Source of the DNA: Heterocephalus glaber
Lineage: Eukaryota; Chordata; Mammalia; Rodentia; Bathyergidae
Assembly (NCBI RefSeq): GCF_000247695.1
Contig: NW_004624865.1
Span: 1,177,305-1,241,304, forward strand
DNA length: 64,000 bases
Reading direction: 5' to 3'
A model generated the notes under the pieces. The model searched no databases. It saw nothing but the letters and a program-made list of their open reading frames with translations, and had not been told where the DNA came from. The position numbers were made by a program, and so were the translations under genes. This document shows, piece after piece, positions 1-11,479 of the stretch (its first letter is position 1; each line of letters starts with the position of its first letter).

Positions 1-229
1 AAATGGGGACAAAGGTCCGTGGCCCACTGTCACGTACTGATGGTCAGCAGACGTCTTGACTCATGGTCATGACCACCCTGTGTGGACAGTCAGCACGTGA
101 ACAGATTGTCCTATAGATAGTGGGCCCGGGACACTTGTTTCTAGGGCACACAGATGGCTGAGTCATGAGCTTAGGAATCCCGAGTTACAGATCATGTCTT
201 TTGTCCCAGATTAAGCACATTTAATCATT

Positions 230-540
230 CATTTGAAAGAACAAAGGAGACTGCTCCATTTTGGACAAAATGGAGTCATTCTGGTCTCACATTAGCAAAA
301 TGGAGTCACTTTTGGTCTCACAGCGTGGGCACACGTTTGCAGTACATGGTGGTCACCCTCCCTGTGGGGCTGGTGCATGTCCATAGCGCATCTCAGTGTC
401 TCCTCTCCTCCCCTTTCCCTCCCTCCATCTCTCCGTCCTCTTTCCTTGCGGAAGATTAATGAAAGTCCTGATTGTGGACTGGGGATGCTGTGGGCGCAAA
501 CTTCGGTGTCTCAATAAAAAAGTCATAATTGTTACTTTTC
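230..540 (+). mobile_element. possible degraded retroviral LTR fragment
   Basis: The stretch holds two near-identical units (267-290 and 297-321) with the motif AAAATGGAGTCA. An inverted pair CTCCATTTT / AAAATGGAG lies at 254-275, and an AATAAA-type signal lies near 512. The motif 'actccatttt' also occurs at the U3 end of the LTR at 11480-11940 (seen on its minus strand). This suggests the same LTR family, but no clean TG...CA ends are visible. It could also be unrelated unique sequence. Confidence 0.3.
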
Positions 541-1679
541 AAAAATTTCAAGCCCACAGACAAGTGCTGAGGATAAAAGAATGAAAAGAAAAACCTCTGT
601 ACTCTTCCCCTTGGTCACCAGTTACCATTTTATGAGTTCTCGCTTGCCCTGTTTCTCTGTGCCTTTGCTGAACCACAAGCGTCAAGACTGCAGCACAAGC
701 AAAACTCATCTGGCAGCTGAGGTCTGAGGACAGTGGCCGCGCTGGGCCTCGGCAGCATTTCCCACCCAGCCACCTTTCCTTTCTGCGCAGGCTCCCTGCT
801 GGGCACCGGGTGCAGATGGTGCTTGGCAGTGCTCATCTCAGACAGGATGCTCTGTTTGAGGAACGAGTTCTCATAATTCTATTATGTGCTTGAACCACCA
901 ACCTAAAATTAAAACACAGCCCTCCAAAATGTCAGATGTTATTAACTGCACAGTAAGCACGGATGGAAAAGTCTGGCTCAATTTAATAACTTGGAAAGTA
1001 GAATAATCTTTCTGTGTCTCCTCAGCAGCTGAATCATTTGAATTCTAGAATGTGCCCCAGTTTGGTTCAATAGTGCTGAGTGGTAACCGGCAGGTCTTAC
1101 AAGTTTCAGTATCGGCTCCGCTTCTTTCAGTGTGAGTGTGGACCCGGCAGCAAACCTGTCCTCGGCTGTTTCCTGCCCTGCACACCAGAGCAGATAGCAG
1201 CACGCAGGAGAAAGACTTAGGGTGAGGTGGTAGGATTCCGAGCACGTTAGAAGCTTTTACGAGCACCCTTGGTATTGCTGTTGCCCTTGCCCACTCCATA
1301 CAGGTTTGGCGTGTTGTCCTGACTTCCATTTGGTCTTCATGACCCCAGCTTCCTTCCTCCCAGTGCGTCCTACTCCCCACCACCCCCTTGGCCCTGGGCG
1401 GGTGATCCAGAGCTCAGCTTTGTTACGTGAAACTGGCGTGGACTAGTAGCCAAAGACGGGCTTTACACTCCTCGCCTCCAGAGTAGTGCTTGGCCAGCCT
1501 CTCACTTCTGGCAGAAGGCACCTTGGCTCCAGGCCTAGCATCGCGACGCCCTTCTCAGAAATCCCCCGAAGACAAGCCCAGATGTCCTCGGTAGTAACTG
1601 CAGTGCGTGGTTAGGTGCCAGACGTTGTATCATTCCATGCCTCCCATTTCCTATTTTATGTTTCTGTTGAACTCTGAAT

Positions 1680-1790
1680 AGCCCCTTGAGGAAGGTACCG
1701 GTACCCATCTCTCTTGACAAATAAGGAAACTGAGGCTCAGAACTGGCACGTGACTTCTTGGTCAAAGTGTCCCTCGAAAGTTGTTTCCTC
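1680..1790 (+). repeat. MIR SINE fossil
   Basis: It contains the MIR hallmark 'aaggaaactgaggctcag', preceded by a CCCATCTC-like segment and followed by a degraded 'gtgacttcttggtcaaa' segment. This order matches the 3' half of the tRNA-derived mammalian-wide MIR core. It is old and diverged. Confidence 0.5.
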
Positions 1791-3677
1791 TCATGGGAGA
1801 AACACTCCCCGAAAAGAGGTCTGGTTTCTGTCCAGTGTGGTGAAGCCAGAAAGCAAGGTGACCCCCAGTAGCACACGTTTGTTCCCTGGCCCCAGGATGG
1901 AGAAGTCGGGATGAGCTCCCACATCGGCCGGGAGGTCATCAAGAGGGTGGACCAGCTCCTAAGGGGAGGACAGTCTCACCTTTCCTGGGCCAGGCAGAGG
2001 TGATCTGCGATGCAGCCGCCTTCCTTGCTGCTCCTTGGCGTGGGGCTTCCTGGCAGTGTCACTTGGTACAGAGATCAGATTATAGTGATGCCAGGGGCTG
2101 TGCAGCAGCAATCGCTCTGCACTCCCCTTACAGCCTGAGCGGGTGACGGAGGAGTCAGGTGGGCAGAACACTGGGAACACCTTGGCACTGTCAGGAGGTA
2201 TGGATCCCAAGGGGACCAGGCCCGAGCTCTCACTTGCTGGCCTTACCAGGCTTATCCTTGATGATCCCACCGTGACACCACGCCTCTTCCTCCAGAGCAG
2301 TTGTTCAAGTATATGTTACAGCAGCAACTTGGATAATGGTCCCTTTTGCAGTCTCTCTGTTCCATTTTATTAGTTCTTTGAAGGCAGAGACCATGTAATT
2401 TTTAAATCTCTATCATCAAGCACAAACTGTAGTGATTGGTGATGCTGGTAACGGTAGCTCTGACGAGGACTATCCTGGCAGTGATGTTCGCTGTCCACTG
2501 CATGTCCCCTGTGTCCCACTGTGCCTTCGTCTGCTTAGCTAGGAAGTGGGCCCATGACAGTCCTGAGCTGTGCGCAGAGTTGTTGGGAAGGATGGAGCCA
2601 GGAACCGCGGTTTGGCCTTTCCATTCCCCACACTATCTGTTCACTCGGGAGTAGCACCCACCCTGGAGATGTCTGTGCCTTCTATGTTTCTTGTACACCA
2701 TTCCTTCCAATTTCTGATAAATGTTGAGAACCTAACAAATGTCTTTGAAAATTTATAAGTGTTTCAACCAGTTGTCCACATTTTATAATTTCCTTTATTC
2801 CTAAATACAAGGAATTATTTTTTAATTTAAATGGCCACAAAATAGCCCTTGACAAGCATATGACCTAGTACATGCTAAGAGACATACTCAAGGGCATTGC
2901 AAAATTTTATTCTTTGCAGAAGAGTTTGAAAAATGTATCCTTGTTAGCGCAGGAATTCGGTTTCTGGAGAGTTGGTCTGGAACTTGGGTAGGTGATTTAT
3001 TGCTGACAATAAATCAGCCTGGTAATGTAACCAGGCCAGGCAGTGTGCGGGGAGATCTTCCCCGAGGAGAACCTCTGCCCCGCAGAGAATGACGGGAGAT
3101 GTTGTCTCCAGTGAGTTCCTGCCCTGAGAAATCCATGAGGGACCACGGGAGAGGCCGGGCACTGCTAGGAAACCATTCACAGCACCCCCTCCCGGAGTCT
3201 CTTCAGACTGCACTCACATCAGAGCCAAACACTCACATTTTATTTTTATTTTTGGGCTGGTATAGAATTGGATAGTCTAACCATGGATGATCTCTAATCC
3301 CAGGCCTTGAGCAAGGGCTTTGGGTCACAGGGTGTCACCTCCTGGAGGCACTTGTGCGTGGGCTCTTTCTTTCCAGAGGCTGGAAATGCAATTTATGGCA
3401 GCTGCTGAATGGTACCAGCACTATTCGTAGGATGAACAGAAATAAGCCCTCCTATTTATTAACTAGCTAAGGACATACTGGTTAATGTTTGTTATTTATC
3501 TGGTTAATGTAACTCATTTTAATAGAGTACTGTTTAGAAATCACATTCATTTTATACAGTTGTTAAATGCCTGTAGTGGTTGCTGTAAAACCTAACTTCT
3601 TCCTCTCAACAGGGCAAAAATAAAGTTATCCAGCAAACAACTATTTAGGTCATTTGAATGCTAAAACAGACCGTAAG

Positions 3678-3691
3678 CCTCTCTCTCTCTG

Positions 3692-3758
<67 letters not shown>
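3678..3758 (+). repeat. (CT)n microsatellite forming an extended polypyrimidine tract
   Basis: About 80 nt of almost pure CT dinucleotides are interrupted by four GT steps. The tract ends 25 nt before the acceptor AG of the first NBAS exon in the window. The tract itself contains no adenine. Any branch-point adenosine must therefore lie beyond it (near 3663-3676) or in the short stretch after it (3759 or 3770). Confidence 0.95.
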
Positions 3759-3783
3759 ATCCCCCCTCGATGCTGTCCTGCAG

Positions 3784-3979
3784 GGAGCAGCTGGTGGCCC
3801 CCGAGGACCTGCTGGAGTGGCTGCGGCCCTTCTGTGCAGACGATGCCCTGCCTGTCTGGCCCCGAGTCCGTGCGCTGCAGCTCTTGGAGCAGTCCTTCCG
3901 CCTGACGGAGGAGGACAGCAGGCTTCTGGTGTTCTTCCGGACAGAGGCCATCCTCAAAGCTGCCTGGCCTGGGAGGCAG
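3784..3979 (+). CDS. NBAS: NBAS, fifth exon from the 3' end (human exon 48 equivalent)
   Basis: The acceptor is ...CTGCAG| at 3782-3783 and the donor is CAG|GTAAGG at 3980. The exon is 196 nt. The first base completes a split codon, then 65 codons run in frame to a phase-0 end. The peptide starts EQLVAPEDLLEWLRPF and contains PVWPRVRALQLLEQSF and RTEAILKAAWP, which I recognise from the C-terminal region of vertebrate NBAS. NBAS is the large scaffold subunit of the NRZ tether, working with RINT1, ZW10 and ER SNAREs such as syntaxin 18 in retrograde Golgi-to-ER transport. It has also been linked to nonsense-mediated decay. This exon lies C-terminal to the propeller and Sec39 regions and has no catalytic motif. 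Oddities: a (CT)n tract abuts its acceptor and a SINE begins about 5 nt into the downstream intron. The reading frame is intact. Confidence 0.93.
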
Positions 3980-3983
3980 GTAA

Positions 3984-4115
3984 GGTGCCGGCGCACATCT
4001 GTCATCCCAGCACTCTGGGAGGCTGAGGCAAAGGGATCACCAATGGCCTGTGGCTGTAGCTCCATGTGGAAGTCCTGGGTTCAAAGCCCAGTGTGGCCAA
4101 ACAAACAAAACACCA
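3984..4115 (+). mobile_element. B1-dID-type SINE abutting a splice donor
   Basis: The stretch 'gcgcacatctgtcatcccag', followed by CACTCTGGGAGGCTGAGGCA, is the 5' B1 part. A shortened ID-like part follows (tgtagctcc...ctgggttcaaagcccagt), then an A-rich tail. The element starts within about 4-10 nt of the exon end, so it supplies nearly all intronic sequence downstream of the donor hexamer. The left boundary is uncertain by a few bases. Confidence 0.8.
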
Positions 4116-4619
4116 AAAAGTTTCCCTATTAACAATAATTAGAGGTGAGCACTGATTGGAGGTTAGTAACTGAGTGCATGCATAAAGTTTCCTTTATATG
4201 TTTGAACACGCACGTGTGTAGTAATCACATCTCATACTGCACACATTTATGACTTTTGTCTTCATAGCAACTAGGACCATTCGCAAAATCCATCACCTGT
4301 GGCAGCCAACTTCACACTGTCCTGGGCACAGGGGCTGGCCTTCCTTCTGGTGTCTCAGTAGATGCCCTGGGGAGACACAATGTCTCGTCTTCTCTGTGCT
4401 GCCCTGCCTCTCCCTCCGTCCTCCTCAGGGTCCTCCCTGGCCACTGCAGGCTTCACTGAACCTTGACTTCTTCACCTGCGAACTTTGATTGTCTGCAGAC
4501 GGACTTCCTTCTGAACTCTCTGAGTCCCCCATGCACATGTCCAGCGCTTAAATACTTGTTGCTGGAGGAAATGGGATGCTTGTTTCTCAAGGAAAGGCTG
4601 TGGCAGGTTCACTCTATGG

Positions 4620-5042
4620 ACAGTGCTATGGCTTGTGTCTAGAGGTCTCTTCAAAGCCTCATGCACTCATAGGTGGGTCTTTTCAGAGGTGGCTGGATCT
4701 AGGGTGTGTGAATATGGAGTAAGGGTGTGTGATAACTAACAGTGCACTGACTGGCTTAGCCTCATTCTGGGTATGGATAATGGAAGCCCCACTCTGGCTG
4801 TGGGTGGCACCAGTAAATCAGCTTGTAGCCTGGGTGGAATAAAAGGGAAAGGGAGGCTCACTGCTTGCTGTCTCCTGCCTGCCCTGCTGTGGACTATTTC
4901 TCCATGATGCCCCTCTGCCATGCCACCTGCCTTAGAGCCAGCTGACTATGGACTGAAACCTCTGCAAAGTGTGAGCTGACCTTTAACTTGTGGGTCTTGG
5001 GTGTTTTGTCTCAGCAATGAGAAAAGTAAATAAGACTGACAG
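4620..5042 (+). mobile_element. MaLR/ERVL-type solo LTR, copy A
   Basis: It shares long runs with the LTR at 54320-54722: the 'ggtggctggat' segment, 'aaaagggaaagggaggct', 'ctgcctgccctgc', 'agccagctgactatggact', and the ending 'gtctcagcaatgagaaaagtaa'. This matches the MST/MLT-like LTR architecture of the MaLR group. No internal retroviral coding sequence is attached. Confidence 0.7.
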
Positions 5043-7510
5043 GATCCAGGAGTCAGCACCCTCCATTAAGCACCCACAATTATCTTCTGTATTTATATTT
5101 CCTTCTATGAAATAAAAGAGGTGAATATGATTATTTATTCTTTGGACTTACAGAAACTGAGAGTCCCAGAAAGATGGATTTATCAAAAATTCTTTGGTTT
5201 TGCAAGATTGCAGAAATGAATTATAATGAAAGAGCCACTGCTGTCTAAAATATATTCTCAACAAAGTGCCAGGACTTTATCCCACGTCCAGGCTCAGGAG
5301 ACGACTCAGGACCCAGCTAAGGAGCAGCCTTAGAATATGGCTTCCACAGGCTGTCGTGTAAAGCACACGCGAGTGCATAGGAGAAGGGTGTGTGTGTGTT
5401 ATCAGCAAGCATGGAGACTAGTGTCACACTCCTGTCCCCGGGGTGAGCCTTCACTTCGCCTCATACGAAGCTCCTGGTCCTGACTTGGTCTTGAGGCAGA
5501 CGAGCTCTCCAGCAGCAGAAACCTTCTTAATGCAGCCTCATTTTTCAAGTTCTCAACTTGGCTCACTTTCTTCTTCCTTGATTGCTGGAGCTGGCCAGGA
5601 TGATGAGGCTGGTATCTCACTTTGCGTGATGTCGATCTGTGAACTGAAACTGTTAGGAACCAGTGGAAGCTAGGGAAAAAACAGCCATTTCCCCTGTCAT
5701 GTTGAAGCTCTAGAATACACAGTTCGATAGCTGGGCCCAAACTCCTCACAAGTAAGCTTCGCCACTGTTTCTTCTTCTAAGCTTTTTTCCATGTTCCAAC
5801 TATGCAAAGAACAAGTTGTTAGTTTTCTATGATTTCAGTGATTTCTGAATATTTCTGAGATTATAATTTCTTCATAGCTTAAGTTTTTCCCAAAACAGGA
5901 TTTAAGGCAGCTGAGCCTGTATTACTAAGGTTCCTTTTTTGAGCACTTTTCTGTATCAACTTGGCTTTGTTGCTAGTACAGACTGTTTTCTCTCATTTGT
6001 CAAGTCCATATGCAGCTCCTCATTTCACCAGTACTTCCCTTGTGGTGGATCAAACTTTCAGACTAGAAAATCTCTCTCCCAGGTGTCTCAGATGCTCAGA
6101 AAAGTTGTCTCATACCCCTTCATCCTTTTTATTTCATTTCCTCTGCTTTCTCCTACATAAGAGCAGTTACATGTTCTGGCAGTTGATGAGCAGGGTTTCT
6201 AGCATATTTGCTAGTAGAAGTAAGAAAGCTTCCATACTGGCTTCATTCTGCTATTCATCTCTAATCTTCTCCAAGAAATAGATCTGCAAGTGTCTCTCCT
6301 TCCTCCCCTAGAAATTAAGCATTCTGTGTCCACCTGGCACTGGAGGACAAGCAAATTAGGTGAGGAACTTTGTCTTGTAATTGACCTGACTTCTTGCTCC
6401 TTAGAAAATGAATGCAGGAAAATTGAAATTTCAGAATGGGAACACCAGCAACTTCTAGGGCATTACAGAATCACACGTGTAGTTCAGAGGATCTCTTAAA
6501 TTGTTGTTTTTCAAAACATTTCTCTAAGCAGTGGAAACATCTGGGTACTGGTAGATGGTTTTTTGTGGGTCTCCGCCTGCACCATAGCTGCAGGATCCAG
6601 AGGAAGAGTCATATGGCCTGTGATGGCTTTCGGGCACGGACCGGGACCCTGAGTGAGCTAGGGGAGGTAGAGGGTGCCTGCTGCCTCCCCGTGTCTCTCC
6701 CACACGACTGCAGTGCCTCTCCTGCACTGTTTCCTGTTTCCCAGTGATTGGTTATCAGAATTAAATATCCGGACGCCCTCACTTTTCGACAGTTGGAGAG
6801 ACTTTCCTTTCCATTCCATTCCAGAAAGGCATCCTGGCATAGGGAGGAGAGGGGCGGGGGAGAGGATGGCAGGGCCGGAAAGGGAGGGATGGGGTATTGG
6901 GCTAATCCCTTCGGTACAGTTGATCTGGGCTTTTCAGCTTTCATAATTTTCGAGTTAACTGGTGCATAAAGAATATGGGTCAAAACGCTGACGTTTGCTT
7001 TAAAAACCTCTATACCTTGGCGCTTTGCTCTGGCTGCCATGCTTGTGTGAAAGGGAACATGTGGCTTAGGAGTTCCACCTTTAAGATTTTCCTAGGTCTG
7101 AACTTGTGCTGTGAGTGATGCCCTGCAAAGATGAGCTGAAGACAACCTTTAACCTCATGGTGGAGCCACGAGTTTGCTGCTCTGAACATTTGAGGACTGG
7201 GAAAACCTCTGGTTAGAGACCAGCTTGATCCATTTGCCGAAACATTAACAAAATACGAACCTCTACCAATCAGAGCTCAGAGAGCATAAGAAAAGTTCAG
7301 TTTGCACAGATGTATTCAGTTCCTTAAAAGTAATTTATTTTTGCCTAAATGTCTTCAGATCTAGGACTCATGGGCATGATTTGTGCAGACAAATATAGGG
7401 GAATATTTGATGTTAAGAATGTGCATGCATGTACATGATATACCTCTAACACCTGTGAAATCACCTGGTCCTGGAATGAGAAGAGACTTTCAAAAGTTTC
7501 CCTGCTCTAC

Positions 7511-7630
7511 TGTGCGTGGTGCTGCACTCCTATGATCCCAGCACTAAGGAGGCTGAGGCAGGAAGGTCGCCATGAGTTTGAGACCAGCCTGGGCTACATA
7601 GCAAGACCCTGTCTCAAATAAAAAGAAAAT
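7511..7630 (+). mobile_element. B1-like SINE
   Basis: It runs from a degraded B1 start through 'gatcccagcac', 'ggaggctgaggcaggaag' and 'gagaccagcctgggctacat' to 'agcaagaccctgtctcaaa', with an A-rich tail. Confidence 0.85.
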
Positions 7631-7689
7631 AGCCTTCCACTTTGATAGCTGCATTTTATAGAAAAGGAAATGGATGTCCAGAAAGAGGA

Positions 7690-7945
7690 AGTCACTTCCT
7701 CAGATTTTAGCTTAAATGTCACCTATTCTAAAATGACACAGCCTAAATTAACTACTCGCTCACGGTCTATTTTATTGCTGTCCTAATTCTCCATAAATTG
7801 CTTCCCACTATCTGCTAACTTCCTCTTACCTATGCTTCTATTTATTATAGGATATCTTTTTTCTTCCATTAGAATATAAATTCCCTGAGAACAGGGATCT
7901 CAGAGACACTCAATAAATATTTGTTGAATAAATGAATAATAAATC
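7690..7945 (+). repeat. LINE-2 3' end
   Basis: The segment order matches the L2 3' region: 'aaatgtcacct', the TTTATT-rich middle, 'agaatataaattccctgag', 'aacagggatct', and the end 'ctcaataaatatttgttgaa' with TGAATAA repeats. It is old and truncated. Confidence 0.75.
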
Positions 7946-9484
7946 TTTAAAAACTTGTGCAAGGCTGCCCTTTAAATGGCAAGGCCGAGACTCCTGGCTT
8001 TGACCGTAATGTCCCTGCCAGTGATGATGGAGGATTGGACCCGTTGTGTCCCCTGTGTGCAAGCGGAAGGACAGCTGGGAATGCTGGGAGGTGCCCTCAG
8101 GGGTGCCCGGTGCCTTTCTGCTGACACTGTTGCGTTAGCTTGCTGCACTTTGCTGGCAGTGATTTGTGACCAGCCAGTCGGCTCATGAGGAAGCGAATAG
8201 GTGCAAGCATGTTTGTCCAGATGGGACTGAGAGATTGGAAAGTGAAAGCAGAGCCCCGGGCCTTTTTCTCTCCCCCCGCCCCGTGATGGAAGTGAAGAGA
8301 GCATCTATATTCACTGGGCCTGCAGATGCTGGGGCCACTGTACCTCTCTGTGAACTGTGTTCTTTCCTCTCATGCTTTGCCCCTGGCCCCTGGCATCTGC
8401 ATGGCAGAAGAGGAGGCTGGATCTGTGTGCTGTGCACATTCATTTCTGAGCTGTCCTGCAGGGATACCCTCTGTTCCAGATGTGGTTGTGTGACTGTCAC
8501 TTGTGACACCACTTGGAGCGGCAGGACTGTTGGCACAAAGCCTGTGTTCCTGGCCCTAGGTGACACTTCCTTCCAGTTTCCAGGGAACCCCAGCTTTCCC
8601 TCTTCCCACTGTGGCTTTGCAGGGGCGAATGTGGGAGAAGTCGGGAGGGAATTTGAACACACTGTTTCCGCCTTTCCCGTCGGTCACTGTTTCAGCACAG
8701 TGTTGAGTGTGTTACTGCTGCTTAGTTCAAACATTGGAAGATGCAGTGCCTAGTAATTTGTTTTCATGCCACAGTGTGTGGAATATTCACTAGACATTCT
8801 TCAGGCACATGTCATATGTGAGAGACAGCCAAGGCCATTCATGATAAAGGGAGCGAGCTCTTCAGCCACTCCACCCTGGATCCAGACCCCAGCTCACCAT
8901 TCGGTCTGTGAGCCACAGAGCTCATCCAGCCCTCACGACCTCAGTGTCCTTGTCAAGGAAGTGAAAATCAAGTGGAACTGTGGTGAGGTTTCCTGGCGTA
9001 ACACTGCTGAAGTGCTGATCCCAGGCCAGGTGGGTGGCCCTCGTCCATGGTGGCTGCCACACTGGTGAGAACACAGATCCTTTATCCAAGACATCGATGC
9101 CTAAGGAGTTTAGGCACCAGGATGCCCCAAGTCTGCCCAGAGTGCAGGGCTCCGTGTCAGGCCACCTGAGGAGGTCCATGAGGTCGGTGTGACTGAGTTC
9201 AACACAGCCGGTGTGGGTGTAAAGTCAGGAGCCACCAAGACGTGGAAGCACAAGTGGAAGGGAGCAGACAGTCTGTGAGGAGCCCTGGGCACACACGCAT
9301 GACCCCAGAGAGATGACACACACACAGGTTGTGCCCTGGGAGAAACCACGACCTCTCCATACATAACATACTGGAGGGGCCTGGCTGGAGGGAACTGAGG
9401 CAGTTAGAGAACTTGCCAGGCAGAGAACTGAGGCAGCCTGTAGCCTGAACTTGACCCTGAATGCAGCACTGGCCATGAAGACAG

Positions 9485-9668
9485 AAGTGTGTCATCCCAC
9501 CATTTGCGGAGGCCGAGGCAGGACCATGGCGAGTTTGTGCCCAGCCTGGACAACTTAGCAAGTTAGTGAGACCCTGTCTCCAGAATTTAAAAAAAATTTT
9601 TAAAAGCTGGAGATGTAGCACAATGTGAAGGCCCTGTGTTCAATCCCTAGTCTCTCTGTAGCCCAAAA
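9485..9668 (+). mobile_element. B1-dID SINE
   Basis: A B1 monomer (catcccaccatttgcggagg, ccagcctgga, gtgagaccctgtctcc), an A-rich linker, then an ID monomer (gctggagatgtagcac, ggccctgtgttcaatccc). Confidence 0.8.
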
Positions 9669-9904
9669 AGAGGAGGAAGAAGCTAGAATAGAAAGGAAAG
9701 CTTAGCGTTAGTATCAGTGGACAGGGTGGCTTCTCTGCTGTGGAAGAATGGGGAGAAAAGGTTTGATGCTGATCTGTCTTCTTAAGTTTCCAGGGAGAAA
9801 GTGGGGCTCCTCGGCTTGCTAGAAAATACCAGCTTTATAAAGAAAGAAACTTAAGTTCAACGTTGTCACTAATGTGTTTTAATTCTGAACGTTTTCTTTC
9901 CTCT

Positions 9905-10032
9905 TTTGATTGGTTTGTGTTTTGAGGCAGGGTCTCCCTGTGTAGTTGAGACTGTCCTCAAATTTGTGGCAGTCCTCCTGCCTCAGCCTCCCTAGTGCTG
10001 GGATTGCAGGCATGCACCGCCATGCCCATGCA
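9905..10032 (-). mobile_element. B1-like SINE
   Basis: On the plus strand it reads as B1 in reverse: 'ttttgaggcagggtctccct', 'cctcctgcctcagcctccc', 'gtgctgggattgcaggca'. Confidence 0.85.
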
Positions 10033-10706
10033 TTTTCTGCAGGGTGAGAGGGGAGCGGAGGGGAAGTTCTTTTTGTCCTTTCCCATAAGCAGACTTTCTT
10101 CACAGCCTTTGTATACCTGAGCTAACAGGACAACTTCCCAGGTAGCAAAGCTGAGTTCAGCAGACATAACTGGAACTGCTTTGTTCTTAAACTCGCTGGC
10201 TTCCCCTTCTCTCCCTGGCATAGGTCGAGTCTGCACTGGGCTCTGCACTGGCTGCAGGTCTCTGGGATTTGGTGTATTTCACCTTATTCACCCTTGTTAC
10301 TTTGAAATTTGGACATCTGTGTCCTGCCATCTAGCTGGACCTACGGATTTGTGTAGTGTTATTTATCATTCTACAGCTTTATCTTTGGAGAATATATATG
10401 TAGACACAGAACTAGGTGGCCAACATTTGCTTTGTCTCTATGGCTAACTTTGGACTGTAATAAAATCAGAGTCTAAATTAAAACTCTGAAGGCTACAACA
10501 AAAATCTCTTTTCACTGAAGCTGAGAAGAGGCTACCCACAGTTTGTTTCCATCTTTTTGAGGCCTTTCCATGGGCTGAGTCCCAGGCTCTGTATATTTAT
10601 CATCACAGTATTTAAACATTGTTCTCTGACACAGGTGATCTTATCACTGCATTCATCACATGGGGAAATAAACTAAGAGCTATGAAGAAATTTGTATACT
10701 ATCTAC

Positions 10707-11140
10707 AGTATCTTGGTTACTTTTCCTGTTGCCATAACGAAATACCCAACACCCACAAGTTAAGGGAGGAAAGGTTTATTTAGCTCACAGTTTATAGAAT
10801 TTTCAGTCCATAATCAGCCAGCTCAAAGGCAGAGCGGCATGTCAGAGGGGCATCGCAAAGGAGAGACAGTCTGCAGCAAGGCGAGTAGGACGCAGTGAGC
10901 CTTCCTTTCCCTTTTTATTCCATCTAGGCTCCCTGCCTTTTGGGTGGTGCCCCAACAGCCAAGGTGAGCCTTCTCATTACTCACATACAGAACTATGCTA
11001 AACCAAATGGTGGACTAATTCAGTAATCATATACCCTTAGTCCCAGCATCACACACCCTTCCAGCCACTTCCAGAAAGCCCCACCTATGACCACATGAGG
11101 CTTTGAGGGAACATCTAGAAACAAGGCATAACACTATCTC
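10707..11140 (-). mobile_element. MaLR/ERVL-type solo LTR, copy B
   Basis: It reads on the plus strand as a reverse-oriented LTR: 'ggttacttttcctgttgcca', 'ggtttatttagctcacag', a TTTATTCCA run, and 'agccccacctatga'. It is homologous in layout to the minus-strand LTRs near 37962 and 61045. Confidence 0.65.
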
Positions 11141-11289
11141 AATACTAAATCATGATAATGAACTAGCACTGTTTGTAGCTACCATTGTGGCTCCAAGCTA
11201 ACTCTGAGATACGTATAGATGTGGTTACCTGCTGGGCACCTATAAAGGTTTATGTGTCTACAGGTAGGTTGTACTGTATTAGATCATGT

Positions 11290-11425
11290 TATGCATTGTG
11301 TTATACTGCATTATTCTCACAGCAGTCTGTCAGGTGTCATTATTACTTTACTTCCTGTGTGAGGCTCAAAGAGGTGTTTTTATGTGGTCACAGAGCTACT
11401 AAGGAGCATGAGTCTGAATGATACA
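11290..11425 (+). repeat. MIR SINE fossil
   Basis: It contains 'attattctcacagcagtctg', 'caggtgtcattattactt' and 'gtcacagagctactaagg', in the order found in MIR. It is diverged. Confidence 0.45.
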
Positions 11426-11479
11426 CTACAGTGAAAATATTTCTAGCAAGCCACTATGAATTTTCCCATTAATACTTCA

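Larger units (their letters stand above)
1..3783 (+). other. 3' part of an NBAS intron
   Basis: No exon-like open stretch with splice sites and NBAS-like sequence is visible here; the short open frames look like chance. The segment contains an LTR-like stretch near 230-540, a MIR-like fossil near 1680-1790, an AT-rich stretch at 2760-2960, and otherwise unrecognised unique sequence. It ends in the (CT)n tract and the acceptor AG at 3782-3783. The intron's 5' end is outside the window. Confidence 0.75.

Noticed and set aside
3654..4026. Ser-Leu-Ser-Leu repeat open frames
   Set aside because: They translate the (CT)n microsatellite and then run out of frame through the NBAS exon.
8166..8753. 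195-codon plus-strand frame and its 159-codon minus counterpart
   Set aside because: No family resemblance, no splice structure, and overlapping frames on both strands point to chance.
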